A program made the translations under genes and the position numbers. Below are positions 10,546 through 20,589 of a stretch of DNA of 64,000 nt, in pieces (the stretch's first letter is position 1; every line of letters starts with the position of its first letter). The notes beneath the pieces were generated by a model. The model ran no database searches. It was not told where the DNA came from and worked only from the letters and a program-made list of their open reading frames with translations. This DNA is from Topomyia yanbarensis (lineage: Eukaryota; Arthropoda; Insecta; Diptera; Culicidae): NCBI RefSeq assembly GCF_030247195.1, contig NC_080672.1, forward strand, positions 311,000,627-311,064,626, read 5' to 3'.

Positions 10546-11965
10546 AAACCTATTTTAATCCACCTAGCGGTGCAATTGTGCCTTTCTCAATCATGAATCA
10601 CGAGAATGTGTGCGTTGTTTATATTCATTAAAAGCTTTAATTGCATATATTACATTTTATTATTATACATCACATGACAACTATATACAGGAAAATAAAT
10701 CATTATTCGAGTTCTAAAATTTTGAAAAAGAAAAAACAGCCACGGTAATATTGAACTGAAAAAAGGTGCAAAATCGGCAAAGTCCCAAAAAGTCGATTTT
10801 TATAAAAAAAAATTTTTTCGAGATAACATAAAATCTCGACGTTTCATGCATTTTAAAGATGTTTGGCATCAAAAATACGAATTCGATTTCTGAAATTTCA
10901 TAAGGTCCCCCCTTTGAAAAAAAAATTTGAGTTCCGGCTTATATGGGAATTTCATATGTGACCGGACGGTTTAGTCTATATTTCCGGAACCATATAAGCG
11001 ATCCGTACGAAATTTTATAGACATCTATGGGGATATTATAGCTATCATTTGGGACTAAGTTTGTGAAAATTGGCCCAACCATTTCCGGGAAACTGATGTG
11101 AGTTCGTAAATTTTGAAAGATGGCCGCCTTTTCCCGGGCACTTCCGGAACCGTCTATGGTGGTTAATGTAGTCAACGAAAGTTTGGTTGGCCGTCGGTGA
11201 CCTAGAACAGCAAATTTAAGTTGTTTGAGAGACATTTTAGCGAAATTTTTACCTTTTTTGCTTTCATCGGAGTCTCGGTTTGAATCACAATTTGCTATGT
11301 GATCGCACGCCACAACCTGTAACTCCGGAACCGGAAGTCGGATCGGGATGAAATTAAATAGCCATTTACGGGGACGCAATACCTTTCATTTGAGGCCAAG
11401 TCGTTAGTCGAATCGGTCTAGCCATCTCCGAGAAACCGATGTGACTGTTATTCTGAATTTAGATACTTCCGCCGGGGCTTCCGGAACCGAGGATGGTGGC
11501 CAATGTGGCCAAATAGACTTTGAATGGATGTTAGTGACCTAATACTACAAATCGAAGCAGTTGTGGTCATATTTTGGAAAATTTTTCACCTTTATACATT
11601 CATTGCAGAATTTATTAAAATCGACATTTTCTGCGTGTTCGTACTTATCACCCTGTAATTCCGGAACCGGAAGTCGGATCCATTAGAAATTCAATAGCAG
11701 CCTATGGGAACGTTGCACCTTTCATTTGAGACTAAGTTTGTCAAAATCGGTTCAGCCATCTCTGAGAAAAATGAGTGACATTTTTGGTCACATACACACA
11801 CACATACACACACATACATACATACACATATACATACACACACACAGACATTTGCCGAACTCGACGAACTGAATCGAATGGTATATGTCACTCGGCCCTC
11901 CGGGCCTCCGTTAAAAAGTCGGTTTTCAGAGCAATTGCAATACCTTTCTATTGAGAAAGGCAATA
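10546..11965. mobile_element. TTTTAATCCACC repeat, long form with internal ~340-bp tandem units
   Basis: Left end CTATTTTAATCCACCTAGCG with TGCCTTTCTCAAT; right end CCTTTCTATTGAGAAAGGCA, forming short inverted ends. CCGGAACC(GGAAG)-centred units start at about 10983, 11324 and 11661, i.e. spaced 341 and 337 bp, each followed by CATTTGRGACTAAG, CAGCCATCTC(T/C)GAGAAAC-like blocks. The right end holds a CA/CATA microsatellite (11797-11848) and CGGCCCTCCGGGCC (11893-11906). Confidence 0.7.
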
Positions 11966-12664
11966 TGCTTTAAACATTAGTATTGACTAGAAAAACACTA
12001 CAGAATAACTGCAGTGTTTTCCAGGATGCTTTTCACTACTGGCTGTGTAAGGGTTAGAATAGAATAGAAAATAATTTTCACATACAAACTTGAAATCTCT
12101 TGTGAGTTAACTAGAGTTTTCAGAACAAGCTCATCTTTGACAAGTGGTATGTGAAGCCAATTACTGTTTGATAAAAGTGTTCCGAAAAAAAAGTCAAAAT
12201 TGTCGCCGGTCTAATTAATGGCTATGTATGTCTAGACTAAACTAGACATGATCTATAAGAAATGCACCTATATTGAATATGGTCGTCATATTGCACCTAT
12301 ATATTTCTTACTAAAAAAATCCCTATTTTCTTTTTATTTGGTTCAAAATTGAGTAATTTCAAATTTTTCGCTAAATTACGTTTATAAATTTCCAACATAA
12401 CATAAAACATAACGAGCTTTCGAATCGCTGCATTCTTTGAGTTATCATTAGAAATGAATTAATACCGCCATTTTTGCTCATAGTAATATTTTTAAAAACT
12501 AGGATAAGCGCCATGTAGATGAATAGATTCTTGATCCAATGATATCATTATCTGACTTTTTGAAATTTTGCTACTTAGTCCGCTATGACTTAGCACCGAT
12601 CAATTATCCGAAACTGATATTACTCGAAAAAGGATAGAGCCAGTGTTTGGCATTATTATCCGAT
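11966..12664. other. No gene seen
   Basis: AT-rich DNA between two mobile elements. It holds a small imperfect hairpin (AAAACACT...AGTGTTTT, about 11992-12020) and nothing else I can support. Confidence 0.4.
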
Positions 12665-12676
12665 AACGATATACTT
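12665..12676 (+). repeat. 12-bp target site duplication of retroposon B, left copy
   Basis: AACGATATACTT is repeated exactly at 13898-13909. Confidence 0.85.
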
Positions 12677-13897
12677 TTTTTTTATAATTCGTTTATTTGA
12701 CACGGCTCATAGCGGTAGCTTAACGGAGCCGTGGATCTTTTATATGTTTACAAATGTAAAAATAAAAATATGAACAAATATTATAACACTGGATCTCGAG
12801 CGCGCAACTTTTCATTGCGAGCGGAGACCTTCTTTCGCGGGGTTCGCTGGCAATCTGCATCTGGGGGGTCATTTAATTCTTTTTTGTTTTTCTCGTCCAG
12901 GCCGAAGCCGGCTTGGTGTCCGTGATCAGATGTTTTTCCTTGTTTCTTGCACTTATTGCTGACCAGTGTGAATCCGTCACTGTTATTGTTATCCTTGCTA
13001 ATGTTGCTTACAGTTGATTTTGCGGTACTGGATGCTTTTTTTGTGGTTGTCATTATGGTCTGTGCAACTGCTGCCACAAATTTGGCCACCGTTTGTGGTT
13101 CAGGCATTGGTATTGAAAACTCTGTTTTGGGTTGGTTTGCCGTAGATGAGTTGGCAATCGGCTGAGATGCGTCTTCCTCTGCATCTTCCGCGCAAGGTTG
13201 TCCATGATGAGCTGTCTGATTACAATACTTGCACGTAGGAGTTTGCCCCTCATGGGTGCATAGCGTAGTTTGCATAATTGTAGTTCCGTGAGTTTTATTG
13301 TCAAGTAGGAGGGTATAGGCCTTTCAACCCGCATCCTTACTACAAAACACCGTTAGGAGTACCCGGGAAGAAGTTTCTCCAAGTATCAGATGTAACGGAT
13401 TCTACTTCTCCGTATTGCGACATGCATTTTGCAATTGGTTCAGGAGGGGTACGAGGCGATAGGTCATATAACCTTACATCTATATAATCATTCTCAATAT
13501 ATACGGGAATCCTTATTCCAACGTTGTCACTTTCAACCACGTGTTTTAAGTTGTTCTTCAAAACGAAACGCTCGGCTTGTGCTAACGTGTTGAATGATAT
13601 TAAAACTGCACTGCGAAGATGATGATACTGAAGGTACAACACTTCCGTAAGTCTAAGTTGCATTTTTATCTTCAGAAGGTATTCCACTTCACTAAAACAC
13701 GGTCGTTTTAAACAAAATTTAAAGTCAACGACCGCAGCGTTGGGTCGGAGTAGAGCTTTTTCGTCAACTTTACTCATAATGACAAGAATAATCCGATATT
13801 TCCTTTGTTCTCGAGACAATGCACACTAGATCGAGAGGCCTGTTGTTCACTTGGCTCGATTGTACGTCTGACTGCGGCAGAAGTAGAAAGTAGACTC
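12677..13897 (-). mobile_element. ORF1-only retroposon, copy B (half-LINE-like)
   Basis: About 1.22 kb between perfect 12-bp duplications. Minus-strand 5' end AGTCTACTTTCTACTTCTGC is the same as in copy A; the 3' end has the same GACACGGCTC..GGTAGC block and a terminal A-run. Apart from small indels and scattered substitutions it is colinear with copy A along its whole length. The different target sites show two independent insertions by target-primed reverse transcription. Confidence 0.85.
12781..13777 (-). pseudogene. LINE-type ORF1 protein (RRM-RRM-CCHC), copy B, one main frameshift
   Basis: The best preserved member. From ATG at 13777 one frame runs through both RRM-like folds (SEVEYLLKIKMQLRLTEV; NTLAQAERFVLKNNLKHVV; DLSPRTPPEPIAKCMSQYG; DTWRNFFPGTPNG). 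A single base missing near 13345 (ACAAAACACC against ACAAAAACGCC in copy A) shifts the frame; a 7-base deletion near 13290 follows. The remaining frame then reads an intact knuckle CKYCNQTAHHGQPC (CX2CX4HX4C), a Thr/Ala-rich linker, GFTLVSNKCKKQGKTSD and a basic C-terminus ending RARDPVL and stop at 12781. About 330 residues in all, shorter than many LINE ORF1 proteins with three knuckles. Role inferred from domain order: nucleic-acid binding in a retrotransposition RNP. Confidence 0.8.
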
Positions 13898-13909
13898 AAC
13901 GATATACTT
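13898..13909 (+). repeat. 12-bp target site duplication of retroposon B, right copy
   Basis: Identical to 12665-12676. Confidence 0.85.
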
Positions 13910-15313
13910 CTTAGAGCCTCCCTGAACTATTTTCGCTGGATATTTGAAAAATAAAAAATCTTTCGCCACTCCATTCAACACGTGCTAAGATCGAGCCATT
14001 GTCTGCCCTTACAGTTTTAGCCATTTCTACAGCAATGTAGTTCCTCTTTATGCTTAACTACGATTCGTGAAAACACATGTGTGAAATGTTTTCAATGGAC
14101 TTTCGGTTAGCAATAACTAACTGGTTGTTGTAACAAATAAACAACGCGACCATCGCTTATGTTATCACACCTAATCAGCTTTGTATGCGATATCCCGAGG
14201 AGCGGAAAATAACAAAGTTATAATAGAATGTAATTTCAGTTATCACTAATAGTTGGCATTTTGGGAAAAAAGACATGTAGTTAGGTATTGCAAAAAAAAC
14301 TTAAAAAATTCAGTAGCATTACATTTTCATCTTATGATTGGGACAACCCTTTCAACGGTAGCGTGAAAGGATGAAACGTGGTCCAACGTGTTACCGCTCC
14401 TTCTACATTTCTAACATGAAACAAAAATCGCATATGCCAAGTTGACGATTTCCCAGCCTCCACCAGCTTACTATTAGCCGGCGGCGGCGATGGTCAACAG
14501 AAAGCTGTTACCAATGTTACAAAAAATACTTGCTTGCTCGCAAAGTCGCTACATGAATGTTTCGCTTCCAATTACGTTTGCGCACAGGAAGCTTGTTTTG
14601 TGATTACGTTTTAAGCTCAAGCTGCGCCAAACCTCTCTTCGGTACTGTTTCAAGTAGTTCCTGCTTCTATACAAAAACATTAGCGTTCGTGTTTTATCCC
14701 GCCCCACAGCACATTTTGAGTGTTTCTAATGCGACTCCGTTTTGTGGTTGCATGTTCCTTCAAAATCAAAATGATTCAATTAAAACTACCATGCTAATAA
14801 TTGTACAATGAAACACTGCAGAGGTGCGTACATACTGCAAAAGGTAAGATGATCTCGGCAGCATAATTTCAACCGATGCAATAAGGCCGGCGGCGCAGCG
14901 TAGAGTAAGTAACCCTTTCTTGTCAACCGTCGCCCGGAGTCGCATGGTTTGCCCAGACAGATCACCACCGCTGCTGCAGACGCAAAGTGCGACGACCAAA
15001 GAGGTTAGGAAACTTGTGCATCTTAAACTGGCCCCACGGGAAAGTTGTCCCGCTTTGCGGTTTGCAATTACCAACCCCCATCCCGATAGCTTCGCGTGTA
15101 GTGACAGTGATGTGTAAACAACTCGAGATCCAGTGTCTGACAGCTGCGGTAGCTGCGCTTTGACAAACTCCACCGTTGCAGCTGGATGTCTTCAAACACA
15201 AAACTCAGTAGCCGATTGCATAGAAATGCACCTCGTCGTCGGGGGGTCTGATGATTTACAATGCATACAATGTTGCTTCAGTATGATTTACAGTCGCTCC
15301 GTAATGTTTTGCA
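13910..15313. other. Mixed-composition DNA, no gene recognised
   Basis: The part 14440-15240 is more GC-rich and less obviously repetitive (CCGGCGGCGGCGATGG near 14478). ORFs up to 135 codons occur on both strands but show no motif or start context I recognise. It could be unique regulatory DNA; that is only inference from composition. Confidence 0.35.
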
Positions 15314-15392
15314 AGCAACTGAGTTATTTATTTGTTATTTATTGTTTATTTGCAGCTTTAACCCTATGGGTGATCCGCTGTAGCAACTGAGT
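15314..15392 (-). mobile_element. Tiny 5'-truncated LINE insertion (57 bp) with 11-bp duplication
   Basis: AGCAACTGAGT at 15314-15324 and 15382-15392 brackets 57 bp. On the minus strand the insert reads GATCACCCATAGGGTTAAAG then AAATAAACAATAAATAAC. This 3' end resembles the one next to the ORF1 copy at 33360-33400 (TTATTAAGGTTTTAACCCCA on the plus strand). It is an extremely short retroposed stub. Confidence 0.7.
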
Positions 15393-15714
15393 GATGACTT
15401 GGGTAAATTGGTCATTTGGGTCGTATTAACCGGTAGTCATACATTTGAATTTTTGTGACCTATGCCCTCTCATGCGGTCTCATAGACTGCACATTCGAGT
15501 AATTGTTTTCTATGGAGTGTTTATTTTAATATCTAATTACTACGCTGTTGAAACGTTTTTAAATTAAACATTCTTCAATCGCTAATAATAGGGGTATTAA
15601 TCTGGGATGACGAAAACCTTGTATCTTCATGAAAAGGATTATACATCTCTTGTATACTCGTTTGTTATACAACTGAGCAAACCAGTACAGGTATCGCTCA
15701 TTGTAGCCGGATTG

Positions 15715-15880
15715 CATAGGGTGATTAGCCTATTTATACCATGTTTCTATTATCACTCTACTCATTTGAAGCTGTTGGTTAGAGCAGTGTCTGCCATCTT
15801 TGTTCAACGCATTTAGTCAAATGGTAGCGCAACAATAGGGGCACTCGATTCGAGTTTTCATTTCGCTCAAACACACCATC
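15715..15880. mobile_element. TAGGGTGATTAG-type MITE fragment
   Basis: AGGGTGATTAGCCTATTTAT, then CATTTGAAGCTGTTGGTTAG, GTCTGCCATCTTTGTTCAAC and GGGGCACTCGATTCGAG. Same family as 18122-18440 and 35229-35400. The right end diverges after CGCTCAAACAC. Confidence 0.6.
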
Positions 15881-16820
15881 GCAAACAACCCAACCGAATA
15901 CTGAATGATTGGGTGTCGGTTGTTGCTTTTTCAGCGAAATTCGCCTTCCAGTCTCGAGGAAATCGAAAAAGTTTTCGATTCCGAGCACCCTGCGCAAGTA
16001 GCAATTCTAGTTTTATAGTACACTAAAAGTGCATTCTAAGTTTTAAGAAGGACTTCAAGAGTGTCATAAAACCTCAATTGTTACTAGGGTGTCCACCTCC
16101 TTTGGATGCGGGATCGGCCAGTTTTGAATTGACCATGCATCAATTTTATTTGTTGACGTGGGTAGGTCAAGTGTAACCTTGGACAGTACCAAAAAAAACC
16201 TGAATCTCGCGAGAATGTACTGCGCTGGAAGAGCAGATGATTGGATGAGCAGGCCACATAGCGTCCCCTAGACACCTGCGCGCTATTGAACTGCGTAGTT
16301 CGTAATTGCGGCGGCGGTTTTAGAGGCTAATGATGCTTCTAGACACCCCTAGTGTACATTGTCTTTGGTAGCAGCAATTCATATTCTAACGCGTCGATAC
16401 AGAACCCGATCAGAATGAAATAACAAGATTATAACAGAACACATTTTTTGTAACATATTGTGGTATAAATTAGGTCTCGTTAGTAGTTAAAATAACAGAA
16501 ATTTATAACAAGTAACAATGCGAGTTATAGTTTTGAAATATTTCTGTTATGTGTTTCTGATCGGGAAAGTCCATAGGAAATAACCAAGGGTTATCAATCG
16601 CCCCATAATTTTCATTGCAGTTTGAGACCACAAACGATACTCCAAGCGTACTGGGCGGTGGTCAGCTCTTTTTGTCCGCGTCGTTTCATCTATTTTCACT
16701 AGCTGATTCATCAACAGTGCTGTATTTAAAAATGAGTTATCTTGATTATGTAACTATTTTTTCTCTTTCTTATTTCACTGCAAATAAGTACTAGTCTTTG
16801 TTTTATTAATATCAAAAGTT
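15881..16820. other. No gene seen
   Basis: Intergenic DNA with a polypurine/polypyrimidine mix. Nothing coding or structured that I can support. Confidence 0.35.
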
Positions 16821-16826
16821 TTTTAA

Positions 16827-16932
16827 CCCTCCGGCATTGGCGCGAATGGCTCTCCGAATGAGCAGCCGCTGTTGCTGGTAGAAGATTTCACTAGAGTGTC
16901 GCACAAAATACAACGGCGCGAGTGCCGGAGGG
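16827..16932. mobile_element. piggyBac-like MITE (106 bp) with TTAA target
   Basis: CCCTCCGGCATTGGCGCG at the left and, reversed, CCCTCCGGCACTCGCGCC at the right, flanked by TTAA on both sides (16823-16826, 16933-16936). CCC-starting inverted ends at TTAA are characteristic of piggyBac-type elements. No coding capacity. Confidence 0.75.
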
Positions 16933-17009
16933 TTAAATGGTTGTTGAATTGATGGCTTTGTAAAGAAAAAAGGAATCGCCCAGTGTTGCCAATCGAGCTG
17001 ACATTTCTA

Positions 17010-17230
17010 TGGATTAAACAAACTATTTTCTATATTTGTTTAGGGTTTGTTTTACCAACTTTGGAACTAATCCGCAAAGCGTTAAATTTGCATGGGGAAA
17101 ACGCATGGTCTTGTCTGAGTGGAATGATGACTTCATGCATGTATGAGGTTTGAGAATTCACTATTTGCGAGAAGATTCGAAAACCAGTTACCAATTTCTT
17201 AGAGTCATGTTTTAGCTGATTAAATGGGTT
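17010..17230 (+). repeat. Fragment related to the 50-52 kb retroposon
   Basis: GGGTTTGTTTTACCAACT, GGGGAAAACGCATGGTC and GTGGAATGATGACTTCA match, with substitutions, the minus strand of about 51660-51800 (GGTTTGTTTTACCAACTGAT, GAATGATGACTTCAATCATG). No open frame survives. Confidence 0.6.
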
Positions 17231-17384
17231 TATAATATGTTTTTGTCATTGAATTGAATAATTTCATATACTACTACTACTCAAAGTACATGCACTAAAT
17301 TACACGGTGCTACAGTGATTTTGCCCTTTTCAAGAGACCTAGTATAGGTTGTAGATATCATCAAATGCAACACAAAACAATGTA

Positions 17385-18105
17385 CCATAAAACGGGGTAT
17401 CTTTGATCACCGGGGTAAGTTTGATCATACGAGACTTTTTTCAGTCACCTGCGATAAGATGATTTCCTCTAACAAAATCATCGAAACAAAATACAAACCA
17501 TATTCTAAACATGTTCAGCATTTACCGGCAACGATTTTTTTTTCATTTAGTGTACTTTTTATGAACATGAACGTTCATGTATCTTTTCAATCTGTTCAAA
17601 CAATTCCTTGTATATTAATGAAATCCATCAACTTCAACTAAACTGATCACTTTTTTAGAAACCGTAAATATTTTTGTCCAATAATTTATTTAAAAAATCC
17701 GAGATTTTTATTGCTAACTATTTTATTTCGACTATTTTCCCGAGAAAGTTCGCTAAAAGTTGGCCGTATCCGTCCAGGCAATTTCGTTTTCTTACGAGAC
17801 GACACAATATCGGGCCATAAAATCGCCTGCAGATATACTATTTACGCAACATTTGGAGTGTTTTTTATTATTTCGATACACATATTTTGCTGATCAAAGT
17901 TACCCCGAAATCAACGAATGAAAATTTTCAACAAATTTATTTTATTTTTATAGTAAATTGAAATAAATTACCAAACAATTTGGACGCTTTCAATCTATGA
18001 GTACCAGTACTTGTTTTAAAAATGCAAACAGTCACATTTACCTGATTTGAAGAAAGTTATTCGAAAAAATGTAGAAAAATTGATCAATTTTCCCCCGTTT
18101 TACGG
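17385..18105. mobile_element. MITE with CC(A/G)TAAAACGGGG ends and TA duplication (721 bp)
   Basis: Left CCATAAAACGGGGTATC and right reversed CCGTAAAACGGGGGAAAA, both followed by TTGATCA. TA flanks at 17383-17384 and 18106-18107. Related to the element at 19215-20127. The TA target fits a Tc1/mariner-type non-autonomous element. Confidence 0.75.
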
Positions 18106-18121
18106 TATGAACAATGTGGTA

Positions 18122-18440
18122 GGGTGATGACCCCATTTGCGCCATGTTTCTATTATCACCCTACCCATTTGAAGCCGTTGGTTAGAGTGGTGTCTGCCAT
18201 CTTTGTTCAACGCATTGATTCAAATGGTAGTGCAACAATAGGGGCACTCGATTCGAGTTTTCGTTACGCTCAAACACGATAATTTTACTGTCTTCAGCGC
18301 ATTTGTGTTATTATATTGGTTCTTAACAACGAAGCAAAGCTGTTGATGTCATTTTTTATGCATTCCATTGATTGTAGGGCGAGAAATTAACGAATTAGTG
18401 AGGCACCTTGCTTAGTATGGTGAAAATAGGCACTTTACCC
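18122..18440. mobile_element. TAGGGTGATGACC-type MITE (319 bp)
   Basis: Left GGGTGATGACCCCATTTGC and right reversed GGGTAAAGTGCCTATTTTC, with TA at 18120-18121 and 18441-18442. The interior shares CATTTGAAGCCGTTGGTTAG and GTCTGCCATCTTTGTTCAAC with the copies at 15.7 and 35.2 kb. Confidence 0.65.
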
Positions 18441-18616
18441 TATACCCTCAAAATCTTGATTTATAGCAAAAAACAATTTTTCGAAACTTTTTGAACTAAA
18501 TTTTTTTTTACGCGGTCATTTTTAAACCGATTTAAAAATTTTGGAGGGTTTTTGAAAGAAGAAGAAATCATCTTTCCAACGGTATGCTATGTTATGTTGT
18601 TTTATTAAAAGTACTC

Positions 18617-19209
18617 TGCGGGTTTGGGACAACAATATAGAAGTAATCATTATTTTGCTATTTTTTCATTAAAAATATGAGACATTTTTTTCAGGAAACG
18701 TCTTTGTTTTGATGAAAATGTAGGAATAACATTTAATTTCGCATCCAATGACCTATTTATGATCAAAATCGATTCAAAAACGGTTGGGTAATAATTTTCC
18801 CAAATTATAAACCTGCTCGCATGAAATCTTAAGAGGTCAGTGAGGTATTGTCTCGCACTATAAGATGCTATAATTATATCTTCCGTTATTTTATCCAATT
18901 TCATGTTCAAAATTCACACACATACTTTTGAATGTATACGTAATCGAACAAAAAAATAGTTTTATTGAAAATTTTATATGAGACCGTCCCCTTAATAGTT
19001 CATGCGAGCAAGTTTCTAATTTGGAAAAAAAATTAATATCTCTGCCATTATTCAACCGATTTTGATCATCATCGGAATTAAACGTTATCCTTAAACTTTT
19101 ATTAAAACAAAGACGCTTTTTAATAAAAAAAAAGTTGAGCAATTTTCATATTTTTAAAGAAAAAATAACAAAATAATGGTAACTTTCATATTGTTGTCCC
19201 AAATCCGCA
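18617..19209. mobile_element. Inner fold-back element with TGCGGGTTTGGGACAAC ends
   Basis: Left TGCGGGTTTGGGACAACAAT and right reversed TGCGGATTTGGGACAACAAT start two arms of about 280 bp that pair throughout (for example GTCTTTGTTTTGATGAAAA with TTTATTAAAACAAAGACG). The ORFs near 18650-19142 on the minus strand are by-products of the arms. Target duplication not resolved. Confidence 0.7.
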
Positions 19210-19214
19210 TAGCA

Positions 19215-20127
19215 CCGTAAACTGGGGTGACTTTGATCACTCGAAACTTTTTTCGTATATCGCTTATTAAACCAGAATAGTCTACCGAATCATTTTAGTT
19301 TGAAATGATTTTTACTCTAAACTTATGAAATACTGGTTTGTTATATTTTTTGAGTATTTTGTTCGGTTTTTGGGTACAAAAACTACAAAAAACCGAAAAT
19401 TGACTTTACCTTATTTTTACGAAGCTTCATAAAGTATCTATTTTTTATGAAACAAATAAATCTCAAATTTGAGCAAGAGTAATAAATTACAAGCGAGATT
19501 TTATTTTCCTTTAGAGTGGGATGTACCCAATTTACTTGTAATAGTTTGTTTATTTTAAATACATTTTTTTGTGAAACTAGTTGGCAATTATTTCAAATTT
19601 TTTAAAGCTAAAACTCGCAACTTTTTTCATTGTTCAATATTCCAACGTGTTAAAATGGATGAAACATTTAGTACATTGATAAAGCACTGAAATAAAACAA
19701 TTTTAGCAGTTTTAAAGGTTTTCAGAATCTTTTATTCTAGTTCGACACAAATTTTACGAATTTTGGTTACTCGAATTTTACAGTACATTGAATACTTTGT
19801 ATAATACCAATTAACATCTATTTAACAATGAGTATCTTTCCAGAATTAGTTTAAACAAATATTAGAATGAAAAACATTGACATCAATAACTTAATGTGGG
19901 TGAACATGCAGGTTATTAAAGTCACCCCGGAATACGAAAATGGACATCAACTTGAAATCATTTTTGGAAAAATAGCTGTAAGCGGACAATTTTAGATAAA
20001 ACCATCCAATCTTATTCTCCTTACGTCAGTACATGGTTTAAAAATATTAAACTTGAAAAAAATGTGTTGCGTCTAAAAATATGCAATGATTACTTCGAAA
20101 AGTGATCAATGTCACCCCGGTTTACGG
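19215..20127. mobile_element. MITE with CCGTAAACTGGGGTGAC ends (913 bp)
   Basis: Left CCGTAAACTGGGGTGACTTT and right reversed CCGTAAACCGGGGTGACATT, each followed by GATCACT. Same end type as the 17.4-kb MITE. The flanks (CA / TT) no longer show a clean TA duplication. No coding capacity. Confidence 0.7.
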
Positions 20128-20298
20128 TTCCTTTAACAAAAGAACATAACATAGCATATTGTTCGAAAGGTATTTTTTCTCCTTTCTAAAACACTCAAAA
20201 AATTTAAAATCGATTGAAAAATGACCGCGCAAAAAAAAATTAGTGCCGAAAGTTTCGAAAAATCGTTTTTGGCTATATATCACGATTTTGGGAGTATA

Positions 20299-20589
20299 TT
20301 GAATTGATCAAACGTAGTGTTATACTTGACCAGACCAACATCCTTTACTATATTACTTTAAAAGTACATTCAATTATTTTTAGTTTGTAGCACCGTATTG
20401 TTAATTTCCTTGTAAACCATATCTCATCAAGAGCATATTATTGTTGCTTAATTATAGTGTTAAAAGGCGACAAAGCCAGGAGTCCCTTCTTTATTCCTGG
20501 CATCCTCTGCCTTGTCTGGTTTTGGCAATTTTTTTTTAAATTAACAAATTTCATTTTTCCTGATTCCATGCCGTAAGAAGAGACAAAAA
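20299..20589. other. No gene seen
   Basis: AT-rich spacer between repeat blocks. Confidence 0.4.

Larger units (their letters stand above)
18441..20298. mobile_element. Outer fold-back element with two elements nested in its centre
   Basis: Left arm 18441-18612 and right arm 20130-20298 are imperfect reverse complements: left has TCAAAATCTTGATTTATAGC, GCGGTCATTTTTAAACCGAT and ATGCTATGTTATGTTG; right reversed has CCAAAATCGTGATATATAGC, GCGGTCATTTTTCAATCGAT and ATGCTATGTTATGTTC. Between the arms lie a second fold-back (18617-19209) and a MITE (19215-20127). It abuts the MITE ending at 18440. Confidence 0.7.

Noticed and set aside
14766..15201. Overlapping frames of 135 and 79 codons on the minus strand
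   Set aside because: Competing frames on both strands in a GC-rich patch, none with a motif.
18650..19142. Two minus-strand frames of 83-86 codons
   Set aside because: They lie in the paired arms of a fold-back element and mirror each other.
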